Source: Streptomyces antimycoticus
GTDB taxonomy: Bacteria > Actinomycetota > Actinomycetes > Streptomycetales > Streptomycetaceae
DNA: 64,000 nucleotides
Direction of reading: 5' to 3'
Assembly: GCF_005405925.1 (NCBI RefSeq)
Contig: NZ_BJHV01000001.1
Coordinates: forward strand, 558,001-622,000
The translations under genes and the position numbers were made by a program. The notes below the pieces were generated by a model, which worked only from the letters and a program-made list of their open reading frames with translations, made no database searches and had not been told where the DNA came from. Positions 1-7,813 of this stretch are shown in pieces. Every line of letters starts with the position of its first letter. Within the stretch, counting starts at the first letter, position 1.

Positions 1-59
1 TGAGAATTGCGAGACAGTCTAGGGCCTCCGGAACATGCGCAGGCCAGGGGTCCTGAGGG

Positions 60-1942
60 TCAGTTGCTGCGCCGGGCCTTCGTCAGCGCCCGGTGCAGCA
101 CCTCCTCGGCGAAGGCGGGCAGCCGCGTATCAGCGGCGGGTCCGTGCATGTCCATGTTGAGGACGATGTTGTCCTGCCGCACGAGCACCTGACCACCACC
201 GTCCCACCGCCACCACACCGCCTCCTGCCCGAGGCCCAGCATCAACCTGCGACGCCCATCGTGTTCTCCGCTGATGTCTGCCGTCCTCCGCAGGAGGAGG
301 GGTATCCGGCCACGGGTTGTGAGTGCGCGGGGCTGCGGGGTGTCCACCGCGTCGTCGATGACGGGGATGATTCCGAAGAGGGCCGCTACGGCGAGCAGGG
401 GCGGCGAACCGATGCCGAGCGGCCCCTCCACGGGCCGGTTGTAGCCGGTGGGTGTCAGCGCCACCAGGCCCATCGCCATGGCGGCGATCACCGCCGCGTG
501 GCGTACCGGCCACGGCAGCGCGCGTGGCAGGCTCCACCAGGTCACCTCCGGGGTGCCCAGGGTCCGGGCGTGGCGAGCGAGGAGCGTGAGCCAGCGGTGT
601 GCGTCTTCGGCGTCCCACTGCCGCCCCGGGCCCGCGGCGGCGAGGGAGGCGTCGTAGGTGGCGGGCACGAACTGGTCGAGGAGGTGTGCCTCGATGGCCG
701 CGGGGCCGGGGAAGCGGCTGGGGTCCAGCAGTTCGGCCGGGTCCCGGCCGGTGTCGCTGTACGCCTTGCGGGCCAGCGACGCCATCAGCGGGGTGGCCAG
801 CACCTCGCCGAGGACCCGGGCCCGCGCCGCGCGCGCCGGGTCGGTCGTGCGGGGATCGAGCACCTGCCGCCAGGAGCTGCCGGCTCTGGGCGACGGGGCG
901 GCGGTGCGGGAAAGATAGGCCGTGAGGTCGGCGAGGGTGAGCGGCCGCACGCTGACGGCGGCGGCACCGGTGAGCACGCGCGCCTCCCCGCCGCGTCGCG
1001 GTATTCGCCCTCGCGGCTGGTGAGGACGATCTGTGCGGCCCGGTCGAGAGTTCCGTTCAGGGTGCGCAGGGCCTGTGGCCGCACCGCCGCGGGCAGTTCG
1101 TCGAATCCGTCGAGAACGGGCAACAGGCGGCCGGTGCGGAGCAGTTCGCGTGCGATGTCCCGGGCGGAGGCGGTGCCGGTGGCCACTGAGGCGTATCGCG
1201 TACCGAGCAGTTCGGCCGCCCACTCCCATAAGTCGGGCTGAGCCTGGGGCCGCCAGGTGGCGAGGGGCAGGATCACCGGGATCCTCTCGCCGGGGGCGCG
1301 GCGTTCGAGGCGGTCGAGTGCAAGACGGACCATGAGCACGGACTTCCCGGTACCGGCCGGGCCGAGTACGACGAGCCGGCCCGACGGCACCCGGTCGAGC
1401 ACATCGGCGATCTCCTCGAACCGCCCGCCGAGATCGACCGGGCCGCCGCCGGTGACGTTCTCCCAGTGGTCGATCAGGTCCTGGGCGGCGGTGTCCCAAC
1501 GGACCGGGATCGGCGCCGGATCCTGCAGGCGGCGCAGCCGCTCCTCACGGCCCAACTGCTCCCGCACGGCGCTCGCGAGCCGGTCGGCCGCCGCGTTCAG
1601 CTCCGGGCCGGAGAGGTCGCCCCACAGGACTCTGGAGCGGCGGTGGCGCAAGATGGCACGGACTGCCAGCCACACGCCCAACGTGGCCAGCGCCATTGCC
1701 GCCGGCCCGAGCATCGGACCGGGCAGCGCGGAAGCGTCCCCACCGTCCCGTGCGCTGAGGGTGAACAGACTCGCGCCCGCCGCCACCGAGCAGGCCGCGA
1801 GCAACAGTCGACCCGCGAGCTGAAGGCCGGTGACCGGGCGGCGGCCGTCGTTGAAGTGGATACCGCCGTAGATGGTGTGCGCCTGGATCACCGTGTGCGC
1901 GCTGCCAGAGAACTCGTTGCGCGCCACCGGCTCGCCCTGCAT
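60..1942 (-). pseudogene. NACHT-type membrane NTPase (frameshifted)
   Basis: The gene encodes about 627 residues once one frameshift is repaired. The N-terminus carries a short conserved-looking motif ending IYGGIHF, followed by two hydrophobic segments (about residues 40-95). A P-loop NTPase core then shows Walker A GPAGTGKS and Walker B LLPVLDGFDELP, the acidic pattern of NACHT/STAND proteins. The C-terminal part has another hydrophobic pair (AVIAAMAMGLVAL and LLAVAALFGIIPV). The frame breaks at a run of four C on the plus strand (986-989). One extra base joins VLTSREGEYRDAA to the downstream GEARVLTGAAAV. I chose the ATG at 1942 because a G-rich ribosome site precedes it; an ATG at 1969 is possible. 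STAND proteins of this type are signalling or defence switches; the role here is inferred. Confidence 0.72.
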
Positions 1943-2053
1943 GCGCTCCCCCTTACGCATCCCCCGCACATGGTGACGCAGGCGCCGCGCGGGTGTACAC
2001 CCCGGCGGGGCGCCCTTTCGGGCGCGCCACCAGTGGCCGACTCCCCCCTGTGG

Positions 2054-2482
2054 CTAGGGGCGGATACAAGGCCGGGTGATGATCTCCATGTTGTGACCGC
2101 CGGGATCGTCGAAGTACGCGCCGCGGCCACCGAAGAGACGGTTGATCCGTCCGGGGTCGGTGTGGCCAGGGTCGGCGTAGTAGGTGACACCGACCGCTTC
2201 CAGGCGGGCAATCATGGCATCGAACTGCTCATCGGGCACAAGGAACGCGTAGTGCTGCGGCTGTATCGGCTCGTCGCGCTTCTCGTAGTAGTCGAGCGTC
2301 ACGCCGTTGCCGAGATCGATGGGCAGAAACGGGCCGAACGGGGCGCCGACCTCCACCCCCAGAATCGCGGCGATGAACTCGGCGGACAGCTGCCGATCGT
2401 GGGCGTAGACAGCGGTGTGATTCAACTGAACGACGGTGGTCTGGGGCTCGGAGTCGTGTTGGGGCTGCGTTTGATGGGGCAT
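2054..2482 (-). CDS. VOC (glyoxalase/bleomycin-resistance) family protein
   Basis: A 142-residue single-domain protein of the vicinal oxygen chelate fold. It begins its fold with [13 protein letters not shown] and ends with [14 protein letters not shown], giving the usual metal-ligand pattern: His early in strand one, His in QHYAFLV, and Glu near the C-terminus. Members include glyoxalases, dioxygenases and drug-binding proteins; the substrate cannot be read here. It is divergent from the Rrf2 regulator gene, and the palindrome at 2721-2737 lies in the shared intergenic region, so co-regulation is possible but not shown. Confidence 0.85.
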   Translation of the reverse strand: MPHQTQPQHDSEPQTTVVQLNHTAVYAHDRQLSAEFIAAILGVEVGAPFGPFLPIDLGNGVTLDYYEKRDEPIQPQHYAFLVPDEQFDAMIARLEAVGVTYYADPGHTDPGRINRLFGGRGAYFDDPGGHNMEIITRPCIRP

Positions 2483-2720
2483 CTGTGGCGTGTCTCCGCA
2501 TCGTGGAATCCGCTGGAACCGGCGCCACGCACGGGCGCCAGGAGGAATGACACGGAAGAAGGGGCGGGCCTCTGGCCCGCCTCGGACTCACGCCGAGGCC
2601 GGGCGCCTCACTCGTGCGTGGCCCATGGCCGACCCGGCAGTCACCTTGCCGACTCTAGCAGCGCGCCTGCATCCGGGCTCGGCCCGGGGGCCCCGGTGCA
2701 GCGGCTTGCCGCATATCGAT

Positions 2721-2737
2721 GTAACAGTTACTGTTAC
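2721..2737. promoter_or_regulatory. Palindromic operator upstream of the Rrf2 gene
   Basis: The 17-base sequence GTAACAGT-T-ACTGTTAC is a perfect 8-base inverted repeat around one central base, 28 bases before the Rrf2 start codon. A related GTAAC-N7-GTTAC site sits before the neighbouring SDR gene. This supports an autoregulatory binding site for the Rrf2 protein. Confidence 0.7.
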
Positions 2738-2765
2738 GACGAAGGCAAGGGAGGTGAGGTCCGAC

Positions 2766-3197
2766 GTGAGCGCCAACAGCAGGCTGACCATCGCAGCGCA
2801 CGCCCTGACATGGATAGGGCTGTACCAGCGCCGTGGCCACGACGTCGCCACCTCCGAGCAGATCGCGACGAGCGTCAACACCAATCCGGTGGTGATCCGC
2901 CGCCTGCTGTCCGAGCTTCGCCGGGCGGGACTTGTCGACTCGCGGCGAGGCGCCGGCGCCGGCTGGACGCTTTCACGGGACCTGGCGGCGATCACCCTGC
3001 TCGATGTCTACGAGGCGGTCGAGCCGGGGCCGGTCTTCGCTCTGCACCGCTCGACACCCGACCCCGAGTGCGTGGTGGGCCACGGCATCGGACCGGCACT
3101 GACCGCCGTCTACGGCGAGATCGAGGCCACCCTCCGCAGGGAGTTGGCGAGAACCACACTGGAGGACGTCCTGCGGGACGTACTCAAGGCCGCCTAG
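2766..3197 (+). CDS. Rrf2 family transcriptional regulator
   Basis: A 143-residue winged-helix regulator. The N-terminus [15 protein letters not shown] and the helix [20 protein letters not shown] are the classic Rrf2 DNA-binding half, followed by the wing [18 protein letters not shown] and the C-terminal [11 protein letters not shown] segment. Only one Cys (PECVVGHG) follows, so it lacks the three-Cys cluster of IscR/NsrR and probably does not bind Fe-S. It resembles the YwnA-like redox or metabolite-responsive members. I chose GTG 2766, eight to nine bases after GGGAGG; GTG 2754 overlaps that ribosome site. The palindromes before this gene and the SDR suggest it represses both. Confidence 0.85.
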   Translation: MSANSRLTIAAHALTWIGLYQRRGHDVATSEQIATSVNTNPVVIRRLLSELRRAGLVDSRRGAGAGWTLSRDLAAITLLDVYEAVEPGPVFALHRSTPDPECVVGHGIGPALTAVYGEIEATLRRELARTTLEDVLRDVLKAA

Positions 3198-3243
3198 CCC
3201 GTCCCCCGGCCGCAGAGGCGGCGCCCTTCAGCACCCCGTAAAT

Positions 3244-3260
3244 GTAACAACAATGGTTAC
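3244..3260. promoter_or_regulatory. Second GTAAC-N7-GTTAC operator, before the SDR
   Basis: GTAACAACAATGGTTAC has the same outer half-sites and the same 17-base length as the palindrome before the Rrf2 gene. It lies 21 bases upstream of the SDR start. Two matching sites in front of regulator and target are good evidence for a local regulon. Confidence 0.65.
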
Positions 3261-3281
3261 CTCAAGGATTCGGAGAACCCC

Positions 3282-4033
3282 ATGGGACAACTGGACAACA
3301 AGACCGCCCTGGTGACCGGCGCCTCCACCGGCATCGGTCTGGCCATCGCGCACCGGTTCGCCGCGGAGGGAGCGACGGTCTACCTGACCGGCCGCCGCAA
3401 GGCCGAACTGGACGCCGCTGTCGCCCACGTCGGCAGCCGCGGGATCGGTATCCAGGGCGATGTGTCGCAGCTCGACGACCTCGACCGGCTCTTCGCCGAG
3501 ATCAAGGAGCGCAGCGGCCGCCTCGACATCGTCGTCGCCAATGCCGGCCTCGGGAATACGGCCCTCTCGGCAAGATCACCGAGGAGGAGTACGAACTCAC
3601 CACCTCCGTCAACCTCAAGGGCACGATCTTCACCGTCCAAAAGGCCCTGCCCCTGCTGCCGGCCGGCGCCTCGGTGACTCTGCTCTCCTCCAGCGCGGCC
3701 CTTCGCGCCGCCCCGGGCCTTGGTGTGTACGCCGCCACCAAGGCCGCGATCCGCAGCCTCGCCCGCACATGGGCCGCCGAACTGGCCGACCGCGGGATCC
3801 GGGTCAACGCCCTCACTCCCGGCCCCGTCGAGACTCCCGGCGGTGACGAACTGCGGGCCGCGTTCCCACAGGGCGATCAGCCCAAGGCGGCCGAGCCCGC
3901 CGCACCGACCCCGCTCGGCCGCGCCGGCCGTCCCGACGAGGTCGCTGACACCGCGCTCTACCTGGCCGGCGACCAGAGCTCCTTCACCACCGGTGCGGAG
4001 CTGTACGTCGATGGCGGCGCCACCCAGCTCTAG
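3282..4033 (+). pseudogene. SDR family oxidoreductase (frameshifted)
   Basis: A short-chain dehydrogenase of about 250 residues after repair. The first frame has the NAD(P) motif TGASTGIG and the NAG motif VVANAGLG. The second frame has SSSAALRAAPGLGVYAATK, giving catalytic Ser, Tyr and Lys (YxxxK), and ends LYVDGGATQL. The break lies at the GGG run 3552-3554; one extra G restores GLGEYGPLGKITEEEYELT. It is probably controlled by the adjacent Rrf2 protein through the GTAAC/GTTAC site. Its TAG stop (4031-4033) is also the first three bases of the IS982 inverted repeat or target site, so the extreme C-terminus may have been altered by the insertion. Confidence 0.8.
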
Positions 4034-4051
4034 ATGAATGAGTCCGATGTT
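4031..4051 (+). repeat. Left terminal inverted repeat of the IS982 element
   Basis: The 21 bases match the reverse complement of 4982-5002 exactly. The first three bases also form the TAG stop codon of the SDR gene. Confidence 0.9.
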
Positions 4052-4095
4052 TGTGCTGGCCGCGACTATGGCGAAGGGCGCCCGTTGGCTTGGTT

Positions 4096-4980
4096 GTGAC
4101 TCCTTGCCTGGACGCCCTTCTGGCGGCACTGTACGTGTTCATCGACGACCATGTGGCTCCCCGTCGCCGGATCGGGCGACCTCCAAAACTGACGGACGCC
4201 GAACTGCTGTGCCTGGCGGTTGCCCAGGTCCTGCTGGGCTTCCCTTCCGCACGGCACTGGATTCGCTTCGCCCACGCCCGGCTCGGGCACTTGTTTCGCT
4301 ACCTGCCCCAGCAGTCCGCCTACAACAAGCGGCTCAACGCCGCCGGACCGCTGATCAGCACCGTGATCGAGGCACTGGCCAGGCAGGTGCCGAGCTGGCA
4401 CGACGACCTGCGGCTGATCGACTCCACCCCACTGCCGTGTGCGGCCTCCCGCGAGACGGTCAAACGCTCCGACCTGGCCGGACACGCCGGATACGGCTAC
4501 TGCCGCAGCCACTCCCGCTTCTTCTGGGGCTTCCGGCTCTACCTGCTGACCACCGCCGAGGGCATGCCGATCTCCTGGTGCCTGGCCAACCCCAAGCTCG
4601 GCGAGCGGGAGGTGATGTGCGCGTTGCTGGAACGCGACCACCACCTCGTCCGCGCCGGTCAGGTGATCCTTGCGGACAAGGGCTTCGCCGGGCGGGAGTT
4701 CGAGGCGTTCCTGACCGAGCGCCTGGGTGTCCATCTGGTACGGCCGGATCGGAAGGACGAGCCGGTCCGGCACGGCCGCCTCGCCCGCGTCCGCCAGTGG
4801 ATCGAAGCCGTCATCGACACGCTCAAGGGTCAGCTCGGCCTGGAACAACACGGTGGCAGAACCCTGCTTGGGGTGTTCGCCCGCACCGGCCAACGCCTCC
4901 TCGCCCTCGCAGCCAGCATCTGGCACAACTGGACCACCGGCGCCAAGATCAAGCGATCCCTGATCGCCTACGACCACTGA
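4096..4980 (+). CDS. IS982 family transposase
   Basis: About 294 residues, the usual length for the family. It has the IS982 layout: an N-terminal LDALLAALYVFIDDH, the GRPPKLTDAELLCLAVAQ helix region, then the catalytic DDE core with LIDSTPLP, the GYGYCRSHSRFFWGFRLYL segment, ILADKGFAGREFE, and the C-terminal LKGQLGLEQHGGRT holding the last acidic residue. I placed the start at GTG 4096, where family similarity begins; an upstream TTG in the same frame would add 15 residues that look unlike the family. The intact reading frame and perfect termini suggest a recent insertion that may still be mobile. Confidence 0.88.
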   Translation: MTPCLDALLAALYVFIDDHVAPRRRIGRPPKLTDAELLCLAVAQVLLGFPSARHWIRFAHARLGHLFRYLPQQSAYNKRLNAAGPLISTVIEALARQVPSWHDDLRLIDSTPLPCAASRETVKRSDLAGHAGYGYCRSHSRFFWGFRLYLLTTAEGMPISWCLANPKLGEREVMCALLERDHHLVRAGQVILADKGFAGREFEAFLTERLGVHLVRPDRKDEPVRHGRLARVRQWIEAVIDTLKGQLGLEQHGGRTLLGVFARTGQRLLALAASIWHNWTTGAKIKRSLIAYDH

Positions 4981-4981
4981 G

Positions 4982-5002
4982 AACATCGGACTCATTCATC
5001 TA
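4982..5002 (-). repeat. Right terminal inverted repeat of the IS982 element
   Basis: Perfect 21-base inverted match to 4031-4051, starting two bases beyond the transposase TGA stop. Confidence 0.9.
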
Positions 5003-5009
5003 GCGGCTT

Positions 5010-5620
5010 GGGTGAAGTCCGGTGTTGACCGTCGGATCCGGTCGCGTGGTCGGACCATGGCCCGTCGACGGCCACGCCGATGGCATCGACGCTGGTCCTG
5101 CTGCGCGTCGAGGAGTTCTGGTACTTCGACCGGCGCCGGACCAGCTCGATGTCATTCAACTCCGGGCCGCGCGGCGGCAGGTGGAACAGCTCTCCACCCC
5201 GATCCAGGCCACCTGCCCGCGCCGGCCCTTGAACACCCGGGACACGTACGCGGAGGCGCTGTCCAGCACCACCGTGCACGGCCGGGACCGGCACCGGATC
5301 CGCGGCCGGCTGGGGCCCAGGCCATCGGCGGCCGGGCCAGGGCGCCGGCCCGCCGGGCAGGCCCGCCAGTCGGGCGCAGACGAACTCCAGCAGCACCTGC
5401 GCGTCGATCTTCCCGGCGGTGCGCTGCCACACCAGGCCCGCCCCCGCGCCGACGCTCTGCGCGCCGAGCACATCGACCCGCCGGTTGCTGGTGTCCTCCC
5501 ACGGCACCATCGCCCGCCGCCCCCGGCGGGACCATGTGCAGCGGTGGAGTTCGCCGACCCCGACGATCTGGCACTGCCTCGCGCCCCGGACGGACGGAGG
5601 GTGCTGATCGAACGACACTG
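5010..5620 (-). pseudogene. Decayed IS630-like transposase
   Basis: On the minus strand, pieces of an IS630/DDE-superfamily transposase can be followed across at least two frames. In order they are MVPWEDTSNRRVDVLGA, then VVLDSASAYVSRVFKG (the usual VVLDNASAH second catalytic Asp region), then LFHLPPRGPELNDIE with SKYQNSSTRSRTSVDAIG, the normal C-terminal signature. The frame changes between the second and third pieces, so the gene cannot be functional. The N-terminal half is missing. The IS982 copy abuts its 3' end. Confidence 0.7.
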
Positions 5621-5726
5621 ACGCGACCTCGCCGACGACGACGGGGACGCGGACCACACGGCCGCCCCGCGCAACGGACCGAAGCTGCTGCGCGGGGCGC
5701 TCACCGGGCTGGAGACCGGCGGCCGC

Positions 5727-5768
5727 GAGGAGACCGGCGCCCTGTCCGAGGAGACCGGCGCCCTGTCC
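5727..5768 (+). repeat. 21-base perfect tandem duplication
   Basis: Two adjacent identical 21-base units (5727-5747 and 5748-5768) encode EETGALS twice in one plus frame. It lies in the decayed zone. Confidence 0.9.
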
Positions 5769-6053
5769 ATGCGCGCCCACGACGGCGTGGTTGCGCCGCC
5801 CGGCCCCGCGCGGGTCGCCACCCTGGACGGTGCGGGGCCGCTCGGGTCCGGCGGACCTGGACCCGACCGAAGCGCTGGCGCTGCGCCGTGATCTGCACTG
5901 GGCCTCGGCCGGTGCCCCCTGTCAGGGACGCGCCGGCGAGTGAGCTGCTCGTCGGCGCCTACCAGGCGCTGGGCCGATCCTCCCTCGCGGGGACCGCCCA
6001 GGCACATCACGACCACCGCGACCTGCCCGACGTCATCGTCCTCGGCCCTCGCC

Positions 6054-6077
6054 GGCACCGGCACCGGCACCGGCACC
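6054..6077 (+). repeat. Hexanucleotide repeat (GGCACC)4
   Basis: Four perfect head-to-tail GGCACC units, about 100 bases before the Ada-AlkA start. Probably slippage; no function is evident. Confidence 0.85.
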
Positions 6078-6175
6078 GGCCCACGCAGGCCCCTCCCCAC
6101 GCCCACGCAGCCGGGAGCGCCATGTCCGATTTCCGCCAGCGCGCTTCCCCTGCCAGGGCGCACAGTGGAGGTGTG

Positions 6176-7669
6176 ATGAGCGACGACAGCAGGTACGAGG
6201 CGGTGTGCAGCCGCGACGCGCGATTCGACGGCGAGTTCTTCTTCGGTGTCGCCACGACCGGGATCTACTGCCGGCCGAGCTGCCCGGCGACCACGCCCCG
6301 GCGCAAGAACGTCCGGTTCTTCCCGACCTCGGCCGCCGCGCAGGGTGCGGGGTTCCGGGCCTGCCGCCGCTGTCGGCCGGACGCCGTGCCCGGCTCCGCC
6401 GACTGGAACGCGCGGGCGGATGCCGTCGGGCGCGCCATGCGGATGATCGGGGACGGGGTGGTGGACCGGGAGGGGGTGGCCGGGCTCGCGGCGCGACTCG
6501 GTTACAGCGCCCGGCAGGTGCAGCGGCAGCTGACCGCCGAGCTCGGCGCCGGGCCGGTCGCGCTCGCCCGCGCGCAGCGCGCCCACACCGCGCGGATCCT
6601 GCTGCAGACCACCCCCCTGCGGGCCTCGGAGATCGCGTTCGCGGCCGGGTTCTCCAGCGTCCGGCAGTTCAACGACACGCTGCGCGAGATCTACGCCGCC
6701 ACTCCCACCGAACTGCGTGCCGCCCGGCCCGCGAAGTCCTCCCTGTCCGGGCCCGCGGTGGCCACCGGCGGGGTGCTGGGGACGAACGGCGGGACGGCCG
6801 GGGTGCCGCTGCGGCTCGCCTACCGCGGCCCGTACGACACCACGCAGGTCTTCGACTATCTCGCCCGGCGTGCCCTCACCGGCGTGGAGGAGATGGTGGG
6901 CGCCCCAGGCGCCCGGACCTACCGCCGCACCCTGCGGCTGCCGCACGCCTGCGCCATCGTCGAGATCGACGAACGGCCCGGTGACGGCTGGCTGGAGTGC
7001 CGGCTGCGCCTGACCGAGCTGCGCGATCTGACCACCGCCATCCAGCGGATTCGGCGCCTGTTCGACCTGGACGCCGATCCTTACGCGGTCGCCGAGCGCC
7101 TCGGCGCCAATGCCGCGCTCGCGCCCCTGGTGGGCGCGCGGCCCGGGCTGCGTTCCCCGGGCACCGCCGACCCCCATGAACTCGCCGTGCGCGCCGTGCT
7201 CGGCCAGCAGGTCGCGGTGGCCGCCGGACGCGTGCTGGGCGATGCGCTGGTCGCCGCGTACGGGAAGCCCCTGGCGCGGCCCGACGGCGGGCTCACGCAT
7301 CTCTTCCCGCGCGCGGAGGACCTGGCAAAGGCTCCGCTCACCGAGCTCGGCATGCCGGAGAGCCGACGCGCCACGGTGCGCACGCTCGCCACCGCGCTCG
7401 CGGACGGCACGGTGCGGCTGGACGCCGGGGCCGACCGCGACCGGGCGGAGAAGGAGCTCCTGGGGCTGCGCGGCATCGGCCCCTGGACGGCCGGTTACGT
7501 CCGGATGCGGGCGCTGAGCGACCCCGATGTGCTGCTGGAGTCGGATGTCGCCGTACTGGCCGGGGCTCGCGGCGCCGGGGCGCATCTGGAGGACTCCGAG
7601 GGCTGGCGGCCCTGGCGCTCGTACGCCATGCATCACCTCTGGAACGTCCCGCGGGCCCGGCCCGAGTGA
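6176..7669 (+). CDS. alkA: Ada-AlkA fusion: methyl-accepting regulator / 3-methyladenine DNA glycosylase
   Basis: A 497-residue bifunctional alkylation-damage protein. Residues 1-75 form an Ada-type zinc domain with Cys32, Cys36 and the later pair in FRACRRC; one Cys accepts methyl from phosphotriesters and turns the protein into an activator. Residues 85-185 are an AraC-type helix-turn-helix (LAARLGYSARQVQRQL, IAFAAGFSSVRQFND). The rest is an AlkA N-terminal domain and HhH-GPD glycosylase with LRGIGPWTAGYVRMRAL and the catalytic Asp in LESDVAV. GGAGG lies four to five bases before ATG 6176, and similarity starts there. The same open frame runs far upstream but without recognisable domains, so that extension is rejected. 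Repairs alkylated bases in the cytoplasm. Confidence 0.93.
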   Translation: MSDDSRYEAVCSRDARFDGEFFFGVATTGIYCRPSCPATTPRRKNVRFFPTSAAAQGAGFRACRRCRPDAVPGSADWNARADAVGRAMRMIGDGVVDREGVAGLAARLGYSARQVQRQLTAELGAGPVALARAQRAHTARILLQTTPLRASEIAFAAGFSSVRQFNDTLREIYAATPTELRAARPAKSSLSGPAVATGGVLGTNGGTAGVPLRLAYRGPYDTTQVFDYLARRALTGVEEMVGAPGARTYRRTLRLPHACAIVEIDERPGDGWLECRLRLTELRDLTTAIQRIRRLFDLDADPYAVAERLGANAALAPLVGARPGLRSPGTADPHELAVRAVLGQQVAVAAGRVLGDALVAAYGKPLARPDGGLTHLFPRAEDLAKAPLTELGMPESRRATVRTLATALADGTVRLDAGADRDRAEKELLGLRGIGPWTAGYVRMRALSDPDVLLESDVAVLAGARGAGAHLEDSEGWRPWRSYAMHHLWNVPRARPE

Positions 7670-7813
7670 ACGCCCCCCGAGCGGAACCGCGCCCACGAAG
7701 TGGTCGGTGCGTCGGTGTGGGTGATGGCGGCGGTGACGTGTGTTCTCAAGGTACGCGGGGCAGGACGGCGTACCGCCTGTGCGCCGCGCCATCCGCCGCC
7801 CCCGTGAGCGGGG

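Larger units (their letters stand above)
4031..5002. mobile_element. IS982-family insertion sequence, complete
   Basis: A 972-base element bounded by 21-base inverted repeats at 4031-4051 and 4982-5002, identical end to end (tagatgaatgagtccgatgt, then one more t). CTAG is found at both outer ends (4030-4033 and 5000-5003). Because CTAG is its own complement, the element may instead have 18-base repeats and a four-base CTAG target duplication. It sits exactly at the SDR stop codon, with a decayed IS630-like transposase on its other side. Confidence 0.88.
5621..6175. other. Decayed sequence with no recognisable intact gene
   Basis: This stretch keeps coding-like codon bias, but no frame gives a recognisable protein. 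A plus-strand fragment (DHTAAPRNGPKLLRGALTGLE, about 5650-5710) runs into a perfect 21-base tandem duplication and then stops. A second fragment reads DLDPTEALALRRDLHWASAG near 5840-5900. It looks like the remains of one or more genes next to the insertion-sequence zone. Confidence 0.5.

Noticed and set aside
6054..6077. GGCACC microsatellite as a phase-variation switch
   Set aside because: It lies in decayed sequence outside the supported coding frame, and no affected gene can be shown.
5012..6175. Long N-terminal extension of the Ada-AlkA reading frame
   Set aside because: It spans the IS630 relic and a tandem repeat, has no ribosome site or domain, and is read across sequence clearly coding on the other strand.
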